NCBI RefSeq assembly: GCF_003611695.1
Contig: NZ_RAWE01000002.1
Span: forward strand, 1 to 64,000
Direction of reading: 5' to 3'
DNA length: 64,000 nt
DNA from: Corallococcus carmarthensis
GTDB lineage: Bacteria; Myxococcota; Myxococcia; Myxococcales; Myxococcaceae
Below the pieces are notes generated by a model. It did no database searches. It was not told where the DNA came from and saw only the letters and a program-made list of their open reading frames with translations. Below, piece after piece: positions 24,811-33,803 of the stretch. The position numbers and the translations under genes were made by a program. Position 1 is the first letter of the stretch. Every line of letters begins with the position of its first letter.

Positions 24811-25557
24811 TCACAGGCGCTTCAAGAAGCGCTCCGTGAAGAGGTACGCATCCCCCGGCCACCGCGCGGACACGTAGCGCCCGTCTTCCACCACGAAGGC
24901 GGGCGCGTGGTCCGTCGCGGTGCCGCGCTTGGACAGGACGCGGGGCCCGCGCTCGAAGTGGCTTGCGTCCGCGAGCGCGGCGATGACCTCCTCCTCCACG
25001 TAGGCGGGGTAGGTGCGGTAGTAGCGCCCCAGCTTCCACGCGGTCAGCAGGTACGCGGAGCGCTCCATGTACTTCGGCAGGCATGTGGTGCGCGTGCCGT
25101 GGAGCACGCTCTTCCCGGTGGCGGGGTCCTGGGTGCGCGCCAGCACCAGCACGCCGTGGCAGATGGCCGCGACGGGCCGCTGGAGCGCCCAGAACGCCGC
25201 CACCTTCGCCTGGAGCGCATGGCTGCCCAGGTACTGCCGCATGCCCGGCGCGTGGCCCCCGGGCAGGAGGAGCGCGTCGAAGTCCGACGGCGTCACCGCG
25301 TCCCAGGTCAGCGGCTTCTGGAAGGCCTCCGTGAGCGTGAGGTCGCCGTAGAAGCGCCGGGGCTCTGGGTCCGCGCCCAGCTTCCCGAAGAGCACGCCGG
25401 TGAGCAGCAGCGGATCCGCGGCGGGCATGTGGCCCTTCTCCGTGGCGAACACCACCTCGTGGCCCGCGTCGGTGAGCAGGCGCCAGGGGACGGCCACCTC
25501 GGTGACGTCGAAGTCATGGTCGGGCAGCGGGACGAGGACGCGGCGGGCGGAGGCCAT
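24811..25557 (-). CDS. DJ-1/PfpI (type 1 glutamine amidotransferase-like) family protein
   Basis: 248 aa. The fold signature is VLVPLPDHDFDVTEVAVPWRLL with a conserved acidic position, then FDALLLPGGHAPGMR and the nucleophile elbow AAICHGVLVL with the catalytic Cys followed by His. This arrangement is typical of the DJ-1/PfpI/Hsp31 superfamily, which includes proteases, glyoxalase III and deglycase-like proteins. The length is slightly above the ~190-230 aa norm because of insertions. It is convergent with the preceding Ser/Lys-rich gene with a 6-bp gap. Single gene. Confidence 0.9.
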   Translation of the reverse strand: MASARRVLVPLPDHDFDVTEVAVPWRLLTDAGHEVVFATEKGHMPAADPLLLTGVLFGKLGADPEPRRFYGDLTLTEAFQKPLTWDAVTPSDFDALLLPGGHAPGMRQYLGSHALQAKVAAFWALQRPVAAICHGVLVLARTQDPATGKSVLHGTRTTCLPKYMERSAYLLTAWKLGRYYRTYPAYVEEEVIAALADASHFERGPRVLSKRGTATDHAPAFVVEDGRYVSARWPGDAYLFTERFLKRL

Positions 25558-25600
25558 GCGGCCAGTCTTTCCCGGGGCCCCGGGGCTGACAAGCGGTCAC

Positions 25601-26047
25601 CTACCTGGGCCCGGAAGGAGCACGCTCAACGTCAGGAGCCGGGGCTGCGTCCATTGGCGGACCCGCATCGAAATCGGGAGGCAGAGGCCCGCACCCGATG
25701 ATGGGCTCGTTCGGGTCTGGAACCACTTCGGCGCGCACCCGCAGGGAGTGTCCCTCCTGGAGCTGGAGGTCCCCGCGCACGTACAGGTGGTAGTACTCCC
25801 GCTCGAAGCGCAGCGTGTAGCGTCCCGGCGGCAGGTTCTGGATGCGGAAGTTGCCCTGGAGGTCCGTGACCACGACCACATCCTTCCTGCGGGAGGGCGA
25901 GACCGCGGTGACGACCATGTCCGCGATGGGCTTCCGGGTGACGACGTCAACGACGGTGCCGAAGATGGCGCTGTCGGACTGGGCGCTCGTGGGGGCAGAG
26001 GCCAGCAACAAGACGAGGCACGGCAGGACGTGGATCAGGAGTTTCAT
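25601..26047 (-). CDS. carboxypeptidase-regulatory-like domain protein, paralogue of VWA protein N-terminus
   Basis: 148 aa with signal peptide (MKLLIHVLPCLVLLLASAPTSAQ). One Ig-like CarboxypepD_reg domain follows: IFGTVVDVVTRKPIADMVVTA, then VVTDLQGNFRIQNLPPGRYTLRF. This matches almost motif by motif the N-terminal domain of the VWA protein at the head of the same operon (IIGTVIDASTNKPVQDVVVTA ... NYRIPQLPPGTYTLRF), so the two are paralogous. The ATG overlaps the response-regulator stop (ATGA). The C-terminus is Pro/Ala/Asp-rich. It may be a free copy of a ligand-binding domain used with the two-component system. Confidence 0.85.
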   Translation of the reverse strand: MKLLIHVLPCLVLLLASAPTSAQSDSAIFGTVVDVVTRKPIADMVVTAVSPSRRKDVVVVTDLQGNFRIQNLPPGRYTLRFEREYYHLYVRGDLQLQEGHSLRVRAEVVPDPNEPIIGCGPLPPDFDAGPPMDAAPAPDVERAPSGPR

Positions 26048-26745
26048 CGCTCGACCTCCATACGGTAGCCCACGCCGCGCACGGTCTGGATGGAGAAGCG
26101 GGAGGCGCTGGTCCACTTGAGCTTGCGCTTCAGGCTGGAGACGAAGTTGTCCACGGTGTGTGGATCCACCACCACGTCCGTGCCCCAGACGGCGTCCAGG
26201 ATTTCGTCCCGCTTGAGCGCCCGCTCGCGCTCCTTCAGGAAGAAGGCCAGCAGGTCGAACTCCTTGCGCGTCAGCTCCACCTCCGCGCCCTCGGGCGACT
26301 CCACCCGCCGCCGGTCCAGGTCCATGCTGTAGCCCGCGAAGCGCAGCAACTTCGCCGGGGAGACACCGCCACCGCGCTTCAGGTGGGCGCCCACGCGCGC
26401 GAGCAATTCGCGCAGCCGGTAGGGCTTGCCCAGGTAGTCCTGCGCGCCGGACTCGAAGCCGCGCACCACGTCCTCCTCCAGTGTGCGCGCGGTGAGCATC
26501 AGCACCGGCACGCCCAGGCCCTCCTCGCGCAGCGCGCGGCAGAGCGTGTAGCCGTCGCCATCCGGCAGCATCACGTCCAGGAGGATGAGCTGGAAGTCGC
26601 GGCGGGACAGCTGCTCGCGTGCCTCCTTCACCGTGGCGGCCTCCTCCACTGCGTAGCCGCCCTGGTGCTCCAGGTTGTCGCGCAGCGCGAGCCGCAGGTT
26701 CGGGTCGTCCTCCACGACGAGGACGGTGGGGGCGGCGGTGGTCAT
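26044..26745 (-). CDS. OmpR/PhoB-family response regulator
   Basis: 233 aa. Receiver domain with acidic pocket (VVEDDPNLRL), phospho-acceptor Asp in LILLDVMLPDGDGYTL, conserved T (MLTART) and K (YLGKPYRLRELL). C-terminal winged helix with ELTRKEFDLLAFFLKER, VDPHTVDNFVSSLKRKL and the closing IQTVRGVGYRME. It binds DNA as a dimer when phosphorylated. It is translationally coupled on both sides: its start overlaps the kinase stop and its stop overlaps the small paralogue's start, so kinase, regulator and secreted domain form a unit. Confidence 0.96.
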   Translation of the reverse strand: MTTAAPTVLVVEDDPNLRLALRDNLEHQGGYAVEEAATVKEAREQLSRRDFQLILLDVMLPDGDGYTLCRALREEGLGVPVLMLTARTLEEDVVRGFESGAQDYLGKPYRLRELLARVGAHLKRGGGVSPAKLLRFAGYSMDLDRRRVESPEGAEVELTRKEFDLLAFFLKERERALKRDEILDAVWGTDVVVDPHTVDNFVSSLKRKLKWTSASRFSIQTVRGVGYRMEVER

Positions 26746-28586
26746 GCGGTGCTCCGGGCGTCAGGCCGGTACTCGGGAAGGGTCAGTTCGAAGGTGGTGC
26801 CTTCGGGGCTGGAGGCCGCCACCCGCAGCGTGCCTCCGTGCAGCCGGGCAATCTTCCGGCACAGCGCGAGCCCCAGCCCGCTGCCGGGCACCTCGCGGCC
26901 GTCACGGCCAGACAGCCGGTAGAACTCGCCGAAGACGCGCTCCCACTCGGCCTGTGGGATGCCGGTGCCGTTGTCCGTGAAGTGCACGCGCCCTCCGGAC
27001 AGCGTCTGGATGCGCAGGCGCACGGGGCTGCGCGTGTTGTACGCGCACGCGTTGCGCGCCAGGTTCGCCAAGAGGAGGCGCAGCAACTGCGCGTCCGCGT
27101 TCAGCTCGCGCGCGTCCACGTCCGCGGTCAGCTCCACCGGCACCGGCGCGCCGGACTCCAGGTCCCGGCGCAGGTTGGAGACCAGCTCGTCCAGCCGCAC
27201 GGGCGCGAGCTTCGGCACCCAGCGCCCCTTGTCGATGCGGTTGAAGGACAGCAGGTTCTCCACGAGGAAGCCCAGCCCGTCCGCCTCGCGGATGATGCGC
27301 GCGGGGTAGTCCTTCGCGTCCGCGCCCTCCGCGACCCGCCACTCCAGCGTCTCCGCGAGCAGGCGGATGGATGCCAGCGGCGTGCGCAGTTCGTGCGACA
27401 CCGTGGCCACGAAGTCGCTCTTCAGCTCCAGGAAGCGGTACTTGCGCTGCTGCGCCACGAAGGCCAGCGCCGCGATGATGATCGCCAGCGCCGCGCACAG
27501 GGCCAGCATCAGCGTCTTGAGCTGGTAGCGGCTCTCCAGCGCTTCTTCTCCCCGCGCCCACGCGGACGACTCCACCGCCACCGGCAGCGACGCGAGTGGC
27601 AGCACCGGCGCGTCCCCCGGCAGGGCCACGCGCCCGTCCGCCTCCAGCAGGCCGCGCTCGCGCATCTCGCGGGTGAGCCCCGTCAGGAGCCCGGGCAGGT
27701 CCAGCGCCAGCCCGCGCACGTCGCTTCCCTGAAGCGGCTCCAGGTACCAGCCGGACCGCGCCAGCACCGGCTCCAGGACCTCCTCGGGAAGCGGCAGCGG
27801 TGACGTGGCCAGCTCGCGCGCTCGCGTTTCGAAGTCCGCCACCGGCACACCCACGCGCGTGGAGAGCGCCGCCACCTTCGCGCGCAGGAATTCGAAGTCC
27901 TCCTGTGTGAAGCGCGAGCGCTTGAGAAGCAGCAGCCGCTGCAATCCCTCCAGCCGTCCGCCGCCCTGCCCATCCACGAGCCCATTGCGCACCAGGGCCT
28001 GCATCAGGTCCGGCACCACGTCGCCCCGCGCCGCCACGTCCTCCAGCACCACCAGCAGCGACGGCAGGTCGCGCGTGGACGCGAGCACGAAGCGGGAGCG
28101 GTGCTGGAGCAGCGCCATCAGCGACAGCAGCGTGGCCTTCCGGTCCTTCGCCGCCAGGGACTGCTCCACCAGGGCCATGCGCTCCAGCCGCTCGTTCCAC
28201 GGGCCCTCGTCCTCGTCCGCGACCTCCGTGCCCGCGCGGAGCCTCGCGTAGCGCTCCTTCGCGGGCGCGTCCCCGGCCGTGTCGAAGAGGGCCAGCCGGG
28301 GCAGGACCTGCTCCCCCTGTTCCCGCAGGTACAGCCCCGGCGCGGCCAACAGCGGATCCTCCTTCGCCGCCGCCAGCGTGGAGCGCGCGCCGTCCAGGCC
28401 TTCGCGCAAGGCCTGTCCCAGCGACGCTCGGGCGTACTGCTCCAGGGCCTCGCGCCGGGAGCGGAGCGAGGCCCGCGCATCCTCGCGTTCGGCGGCGAAG
28501 ATGCGGTGGAGATAGCCCAGGCCGACCCCGAGCCCGGCGAGGCCGAGCACGAGGGCGACGAGGGTGGGCAGCAGCCTGCGCGGCAT
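26742..28586 (-). CDS. sensor histidine kinase with large extracytoplasmic domain
   Basis: 614 aa. Two membrane segments (VALVLGLAGLGVGLGYLHRIF near residue 10 and LMLALCAALAIIIAALAFVA near 370) flank a ~340-residue sensor region of no recognised fold, rich in charged helices. After the second segment come HisKA with the phospho-His in ATVSHELRTPLASI, the N box LLANLARNACAYN, G1 FTDNGTGIP, F box FGEFYRLSG and G2 GSGLGLALCRKIA. It autophosphorylates and passes phosphate to the adjacent regulator. It begins 11 bp after the VWA gene, suggesting that the signal relates to that secreted protein. Confidence 0.95.
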   Translation of the reverse strand: MPRRLLPTLVALVLGLAGLGVGLGYLHRIFAAEREDARASLRSRREALEQYARASLGQALREGLDGARSTLAAAKEDPLLAAPGLYLREQGEQVLPRLALFDTAGDAPAKERYARLRAGTEVADEDEGPWNERLERMALVEQSLAAKDRKATLLSLMALLQHRSRFVLASTRDLPSLLVVLEDVAARGDVVPDLMQALVRNGLVDGQGGGRLEGLQRLLLLKRSRFTQEDFEFLRAKVAALSTRVGVPVADFETRARELATSPLPLPEEVLEPVLARSGWYLEPLQGSDVRGLALDLPGLLTGLTREMRERGLLEADGRVALPGDAPVLPLASLPVAVESSAWARGEEALESRYQLKTLMLALCAALAIIIAALAFVAQQRKYRFLELKSDFVATVSHELRTPLASIRLLAETLEWRVAEGADAKDYPARIIREADGLGFLVENLLSFNRIDKGRWVPKLAPVRLDELVSNLRRDLESGAPVPVELTADVDARELNADAQLLRLLLANLARNACAYNTRSPVRLRIQTLSGGRVHFTDNGTGIPQAEWERVFGEFYRLSGRDGREVPGSGLGLALCRKIARLHGGTLRVAASSPEGTTFELTLPEYRPDARSTA

Positions 28587-28597
28587 CCGGATGGGCC

Positions 28598-30802
28598 TTA
28601 CTTGATGGTGGGGACGCGGTCGGCGTCCATGGTGCGCACCGGCGAGATGGACTCGAAGCGGTCCTCGCGGCGGTCCAGCTTCTTCGCCAGCCGGATGAGC
28701 TCACCCAGCTCCACCACGTCCTGACGGGTCTTCAGCGGCGTGCCCAGCTCCTCCCACAGCGACACGAGCGCGTCGTAGGTGAGCGGGCGCGCCCAGTAGG
28801 AACCGCGCAGCTTCTCCGCGAAGGCGGCGGCGACGTAGGACAGGCGGGTGGGGGACGCGGCCTTTTCATAGGCCGGACGCAGGAGCGTCACGGGCATGGC
28901 CTTCTCGATGAGACGGGAGCTGCCGCCCTCCGGGGCCTTGTAGCGGATGCGCAGCGTGCCGAAGTTCGTCTGCGACGGGTCGAGCAGCTTCACCTCGTAG
29001 AGGGCGGTGACGGCGTGGCCCGCGCCCACTTCTCCCGCGTCCACGCGGTCATCGTTGAACTGCTGCTTGGTGAGCAGCCGGTTCTCGTAGCCGATGAGGC
29101 GGTAGCGGGACACCGTCTTGCGGTCGAACTCCACCTGGAGCTTCACGTCCTTGGCCACCACCTGGAGCGTGCCGGTGAGGTTCTGCACGAAGATGCGGCG
29201 GGCCTCCTCCAGCTTGTCCACGTAGGAGTAGTTGCCTTCACCCACCTGGGCCAGCCGCTCCATCAGCACGTCGTTGTAGTTGCCCATGCCGAAGCCCACG
29301 GTGGACAGGGTGATGCCCGCCGCCGCCTGCTCCTTCACGCGCGCCCAGATGCCGTCCGCCTCGGTGATGCCGTTGTTCGCCACGCCATCCGAGCAGAGGA
29401 TGATGCGGTTGATGCCGCCCTTCAGCAGGTGGCTCGCGGCCAGCGCGTAGCCCAGCTCCATGCCGGCCTGCGCGTTGGTGGACCCCTCCGAGTGGAGGCT
29501 GTCGATGGCGCCCAGGATGTCGGCCTTCTGCGTGGCGTTGGTGGGGGGGAGCACCTGACGGGCCTCGCTGCCGTAGACGACGATGGACACCCAATCCCGC
29601 TCATCCAGCGCGTCCACCAGCAGGCGCAGCGACCGCTTCACCAGGCCCAGCCGGTTCTCCATGTTCATGGAGCCGGACACGTCGATGACGAAGACCAGGT
29701 GCCCCGGCTTGCGCTGGGCGCGGCTCACGTCTCGCGCCTTCACGCCGATGTGCACCACCTGGTAGCCCTTGCGGGCGGGGGAGGGGAAGCCCTCCACGTT
29801 CACGCTGAAGGGCGCGTCCGGGGCGTTGGCGTAACCGTAGTCGAAGGTGTTGACGAACTCCTCCACGCGCACGGCCTGCTCATCCGGAAGCGCGCCGCGC
29901 TCCAGGTAGGCGCGCGTCAGCGAGTACGACGCCGTGTCGGTGTCCACGGAGAAGGTGGAGAAGCGCTCCTCCTCGGTGTCCACGGTGGGGTTCACGCCGT
30001 AGCCCTTGAAGTACATGTCGAAGAAGCGCTGGCCCTTGGGGGCCACGGTGCGCTCCGGCGCGGGAACCGCCGAGGGCGTGGGCGCGCGGTACACCGTCTG
30101 TGGCGTGCCGTCCGGGACGACGACGTGCATGTACGGCAGGGCCCAGGACGGCGCGCGCTGGCGGTCCGAACCGTTGACGCCGTAGGCAGGGGCATCCGCG
30201 CTCAGCCCATCGACGACGTAGCCTCCTCCTGGCGTGGACGTGCCGATGCCGACACCGGAGGAGTCAGAGGTGTTCGACGGCGGGCCCTCCGCGAGTGACT
30301 CGAAGTTGCGCGCCGCACCGCCCTTGCCCACCGGGCGTGCCACCGCGATGCGCCGGATGAACTCCTGGTCCACGTTCACGCCATGATTCGACGAGCCCAC
30401 GTCGATGGTGGGAGGAGCGCCAACGATGCTGTCTGTCGACGAGAAGTTCTCGGGGAGCATCGCCACGTTCACGCGGATGGTGCGGTTGAGGAGCAGCTGG
30501 ACTTCCGGGCGGGTGAACGGCTTGAACGACTCCATTTCGAACCGCAGGGTGTATGTGCCCGGGGGAAGCTGGGGGATGCGGTAGTTCCCCTGGGCGTCCG
30601 TGACGACCGTCTGTTCACCCTGCAGGCTCGGCGAGGTCGCGGTGACAACCACATCCTGCACGGGCTTGTTGGTGCTGGCGTCAATCACCGTGCCGATGAT
30701 GACACCCTTGCCGATGGTGCCCGCGTCCAGCTGGGCCAGGACGGGCTCGGAGGACATCATCAGGAGCAGCGGCAGGGTGCTTCTCAGGAGGGACTTCAGC
30801 AT
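28598..30802 (-). CDS. VWA/YfbK-type protein with carboxypeptidase-regulatory and TonB-plug-like N-terminus
   Basis: 734 aa; ATG 30802 (MLKSLLRSTLPLLLMM) is chosen for its signal peptide and upstream GAGGTGG. Domain order: signal peptide; CarboxypepD_reg Ig-like domain (about 30-115); a segment resembling the N-terminus and plug of myxobacterial TonB-dependent receptors (NVDQEFIRRIAVARP, GGGYVVDGLSADAPAYGVNG); then a YfbK-type von Willebrand A domain with MIDAS FVIDVSGSMNM, a T/D pair in GSTNAQAG and ILCSDGVANNGI, and a C-terminal DUF3520-like tail. No beta-barrel follows the plug-like part. It probably binds ligands through the metal site in the periplasm or on the surface. First gene of the operon with a kinase, a regulator and a domain paralogue. 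Confidence 0.88.
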   Translation of the reverse strand: MLKSLLRSTLPLLLMMSSEPVLAQLDAGTIGKGVIIGTVIDASTNKPVQDVVVTATSPSLQGEQTVVTDAQGNYRIPQLPPGTYTLRFEMESFKPFTRPEVQLLLNRTIRVNVAMLPENFSSTDSIVGAPPTIDVGSSNHGVNVDQEFIRRIAVARPVGKGGAARNFESLAEGPPSNTSDSSGVGIGTSTPGGGYVVDGLSADAPAYGVNGSDRQRAPSWALPYMHVVVPDGTPQTVYRAPTPSAVPAPERTVAPKGQRFFDMYFKGYGVNPTVDTEEERFSTFSVDTDTASYSLTRAYLERGALPDEQAVRVEEFVNTFDYGYANAPDAPFSVNVEGFPSPARKGYQVVHIGVKARDVSRAQRKPGHLVFVIDVSGSMNMENRLGLVKRSLRLLVDALDERDWVSIVVYGSEARQVLPPTNATQKADILGAIDSLHSEGSTNAQAGMELGYALAASHLLKGGINRIILCSDGVANNGITEADGIWARVKEQAAAGITLSTVGFGMGNYNDVLMERLAQVGEGNYSYVDKLEEARRIFVQNLTGTLQVVAKDVKLQVEFDRKTVSRYRLIGYENRLLTKQQFNDDRVDAGEVGAGHAVTALYEVKLLDPSQTNFGTLRIRYKAPEGGSSRLIEKAMPVTLLRPAYEKAASPTRLSYVAAAFAEKLRGSYWARPLTYDALVSLWEELGTPLKTRQDVVELGELIRLAKKLDRREDRFESISPVRTMDADRVPTIK

Positions 30803-30945
30803 GGACCACCTCACGCGCATCAGGGTGGAGCCATCATCCAGATGCGCCCCGCATCGAACCGCATGGGGGGCTCGTCTCCTCATCATGGTTTCATCATGAC
30901 GGGAAATCGTGCTGGGGGCCGGGTGTCTGATTAGAAAGGCCGTCC

Positions 30946-32562
30946 ATGACCGCACTGGACACCCTCTTTCCCACCGAAGAGCAGATTCCTCCCGGAGTGC
31001 GCCTGCCCGCGTATCTGGAGCAGCGCGAGTACCTCGTGGGAGGCGAGCTGCGCACCTGGGCAGGCGAGCTCAACCCTGTGGCCAGCCCCGTGTTCGTCCG
31101 GACCCCCGAAGGGTTGAAGCAGAAGGTGATTGGCGCGACGCCGCTGCTCACCTCGCGCGAGTCCCTGGACGCGCTCGCGGCGGCGGTGAAGGCCTATGAC
31201 TCCGGCCGGGGCGTCTGGCCCTCCCTCAAGGTCGCCGAGCGCATCGAGCACGTGGAGCGCTTCCTCATCGCCATGCGGGCCCAGCGCACCGCCGTAGTGA
31301 ACCTGCTCATGTGGGAGATTGGCAAGACGCAGCCGGACTCGGAGAAGGAGTTCGACCGCACGGTGGACCTCATCGTGGAGACCATCCGCGCGCTGAAGGA
31401 GCTGGACCGCACCTCGTCCCGCTTCGTCCAGGACCAGGGCATCATGGCGCAGATCCGCCGCGCGCCCATGGGCGTGGCCCTGTGCATGGGGCCCTACAAC
31501 TACCCGCTGAACGAAACCTTCAGCACGCTCTTCCCCGCGCTGCTGATGGGCAACACCGTGGTGTTCAAGCCGGCGAAGTTCGGCGTGCTGCTGGTGCGTC
31601 CGCTACTGGAGGCGTTCCGCGACTGCTTCCCGCCCGGCGTCATCAACATCATCTACGGCCGCGGCCGGGAGACGGTGGGCGCGCTGATGGAGAGCGGGCA
31701 GGTGGACCTGTTCGCCTTCATCGGCACCAACAAGGGCGCCAGCGAGCTGAAGCGGATGCACCCCCGGCCGCACCGCCTCAAGTCCGTGCTGGGCCTGGAC
31801 GCGAAGAACCCTGCCATCATCCTGGAGGACGCGGACCTGGATAACGCGGTGAAGGAGTGCATCACCGGCACGCTGTCCTTCAACGGCCAGCGGTGCACGG
31901 CGCTCAAGCTGCTGGTGGTGCACCGGAACATCGTGGACGCGTTCCTCGCGAAGTTCACCGCCGCCGTGGACAAGCTCAAGCCCGGCATGCCCTGGGACCC
32001 GGGCGTCGCCGTCACGCCGCTGCCGGAGCCGGGCAAGGGGACGTACCTGCAAGGCCTGGTGGACGACGCCGTGGCCAAGGGCGCCCGCGTGGTGAACCAG
32101 ACAGGCGGGCAGGGGGCGCGGTCGTTCTATTCACCCACGGTGGTGTACCCGGTGACGAAGGACATGCGGCTGGCCACCGAGGAGCAGTTCGGCCCGGTGG
32201 TGCCGGTGATGGTCTTCGACGACGACGCGGAGGCCGTGCGGCTGGTGGTGGAGTCGCAGTTCGGTCAGCAGCTGAGCCTGTTCGGGAAGGACTCGGCGCG
32301 CGTCGGCCGGTTCATCGACGCGTTCTCCAACCAGGTGGGCCGCATCAACCTCAACTGCCAGTGCCAGCGCGGGCCGGACACGTTCCCGTTCAACGGGCGC
32401 AAGGACTCCGCGGAAGGGACGCTGTCCGTGGCGGACGCGCTGCGGGTGTTCTCCATCCGCACGCTGGTGGCGACGAAGACGACGCCGGACAACACCACGC
32501 TCGTCCAATCCATCCTGACCCGCAGAGAGTCGGATTTCCTCACCACGGATTTCCTCTTCTAG
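30946..32562 (+). CDS. aldehyde dehydrogenase, NADP-dependent GapN-like
   Basis: 538 aa. Aldehyde dehydrogenase superfamily: nucleotide-binding MGPYNYPLNETFSTLFPALLMGNTVVFKP, catalytic cysteine in SFNGQRCTALKLL, and EEQFGPVVPVMVF. The overall match is to non-phosphorylating glyceraldehyde-3-phosphate dehydrogenase (GapN/ALDH11), which oxidises GAP to 3-phosphoglycerate with NADP. The usual ELGGK motif carrying the general-base Glu reads GLDAKN here, so that Glu is not in its normal place. It is ~50 aa longer than typical GapN, mostly at the N-terminus. It is divergent from the VWA operon. Confidence 0.88.
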   Translation: MTALDTLFPTEEQIPPGVRLPAYLEQREYLVGGELRTWAGELNPVASPVFVRTPEGLKQKVIGATPLLTSRESLDALAAAVKAYDSGRGVWPSLKVAERIEHVERFLIAMRAQRTAVVNLLMWEIGKTQPDSEKEFDRTVDLIVETIRALKELDRTSSRFVQDQGIMAQIRRAPMGVALCMGPYNYPLNETFSTLFPALLMGNTVVFKPAKFGVLLVRPLLEAFRDCFPPGVINIIYGRGRETVGALMESGQVDLFAFIGTNKGASELKRMHPRPHRLKSVLGLDAKNPAIILEDADLDNAVKECITGTLSFNGQRCTALKLLVVHRNIVDAFLAKFTAAVDKLKPGMPWDPGVAVTPLPEPGKGTYLQGLVDDAVAKGARVVNQTGGQGARSFYSPTVVYPVTKDMRLATEEQFGPVVPVMVFDDDAEAVRLVVESQFGQQLSLFGKDSARVGRFIDAFSNQVGRINLNCQCQRGPDTFPFNGRKDSAEGTLSVADALRVFSIRTLVATKTTPDNTTLVQSILTRRESDFLTTDFLF

Positions 32563-32601
32563 TCCGGCCTTGGCCCCGGGTGCTAAGCCTGGGGCCATCC
32601 C

Positions 32602-33102
32602 ATGGCGCCGCGCACGACGACCCTCGAATTGCACAAGGAAGAGATGAAGTTCTCCGCGGGGCACTTCACCATCTTCTCCGCCACGCACCGCGAGAACCTG
32701 CATGGGCACAACTTCTCCGTCTACGTCGCGCTGACGGGGGAGGTGTCCGACGATGGCCTGCTCTCGGACTACGGTCCGCTCAAGCAGGCCATCATCGCCC
32801 GCTGCAAGGCGTGGAACGAGACCTTCTTCCTCCCCAGCCGCTCCAAGCACCTGCGGCTGGAGCGGGACGCGCAGGGCAACCACGTGGCGCACTTCAACGG
32901 TGAGGAGCTGCGCTTCCTCGCGCGCGACGTGACGGTGCTGCCGGTGGCCAACGTGTCGCTGGAGGAGCTGGCGCGCGTCTTCGGCGAGGAGCTGGTGGGC
33001 GACGGCAGCGGCATGGCCCGCGACCACGTCACGCAGCTGGTGGTGAAGTGCGCGTCAGGCCCGGGCCAGTGGGCCTCCTGGGAGTGGAAGCGCGATGCCT
33101 GA
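32602..33102 (+). CDS. PTPS/QueD-family protein lacking catalytic residues
   Basis: 166 aa. Zinc-binding histidines of the 6-pyruvoyl-tetrahydropterin synthase fold are kept (SAGHF, His21; LHGHN, His34 and His36). The catalytic Cys four residues before HGH is Arg30, the Asp-His pair of LDHRLLND is WNETFFLP, and the C-terminal Glu of VAET is replaced in VVKCAS. An insertion lies around residues 76-110. It is therefore a divergent family member that may bind a pterin or act differently from QueD. It overlaps the SDR gene by 8 bp and forms an operon with it. A canonical QueD lies just downstream on the opposite strand. Confidence 0.85.
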   Translation: MAPRTTTLELHKEEMKFSAGHFTIFSATHRENLHGHNFSVYVALTGEVSDDGLLSDYGPLKQAIIARCKAWNETFFLPSRSKHLRLERDAQGNHVAHFNGEELRFLARDVTVLPVANVSLEELARVFGEELVGDGSGMARDHVTQLVVKCASGPGQWASWEWKRDA

Positions 33103-33796
33103 TCAGGTCCTCATCACCGGTGCCAGCCGTGGCATCGGGCGGGCGGCGGCGGAGCGCTTCCGCAAGGAGGGCTGGCGCGTCATCAACGTGTCGCGCAGCC
33201 CGTGCACCGTGCCGGACGTCGTCAACGTACGGGTGGACCTGGCCGAGCCGGGCTGGGAGCCCGCCGTCGAAGAAGCGCTCCGTGACGGCGCCAGCCAGGG
33301 ACGCCTGTGCGTCGTGCACAACGCCGCCCTGTACGAGCGCGACGACGCGCTGACCATGGACGCGGACCACCTGCGCCGCGTGCTGGAGGTCAACGTCGTG
33401 GCCCCGCTGGTGCTCAACCGCCTGGCGCGGCCGCTGCTCACGGACGGCTCGTCCCTGCTCTACGTGTCGTCCACGCTGGGGGAGAAGGCCGTGAAGGGCG
33501 TGGCGTCCTACGTGACGACCAAGCACGCGCTCATCGGGATGATGCGGGCCACCTGCCAGGACCTGGCGGGGACCCGGGTCCACACCGCCTGCGTCTGCCC
33601 GGGCTTCACGGACACGGAGATGCTCCGCGAGCACATGGGCGCGGACCCCGCCGTCCGGGCGAGCGTGGCGGGGATGACCACGTTCGGGCGGCTCATCACG
33701 CCGGAGGAGATCGCCGGCGTGCTCTACACCTGCGCCACCACCCCCGTCCTGAATGGCGCGGTCATCCACGCCAACCTGGGACAGGTGGAGCGCTGA
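33095..33796 (+). CDS. short-chain dehydrogenase/reductase
   Basis: 233 aa. SDR hallmarks: nucleotide motif ITGASRGIGRAAAERF (TGxxxGxG), NNAG-equivalent VHNAALYERDD, catalytic Ser in LLYVSSTLG and the YxxxK pair YVTTKHALIGMM, then CVCPGFTDTEML. It is translationally coupled to the divergent PTPS-like gene, so the natural hypothesis is a carbonyl reduction on a pterin side chain (sepiapterin-reductase-like). The sequence does not prove this, and many SDRs sit in unrelated operons. It is convergent with queD with a 7-bp gap. Confidence 0.9.
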   Translation: MPDQVLITGASRGIGRAAAERFRKEGWRVINVSRSPCTVPDVVNVRVDLAEPGWEPAVEEALRDGASQGRLCVVHNAALYERDDALTMDADHLRRVLEVNVVAPLVLNRLARPLLTDGSSLLYVSSTLGEKAVKGVASYVTTKHALIGMMRATCQDLAGTRVHTACVCPGFTDTEMLREHMGADPAVRASVAGMTTFGRLITPEEIAGVLYTCATTPVLNGAVIHANLGQVER

Positions 33797-33803
33797 AGCG
33801 GCT

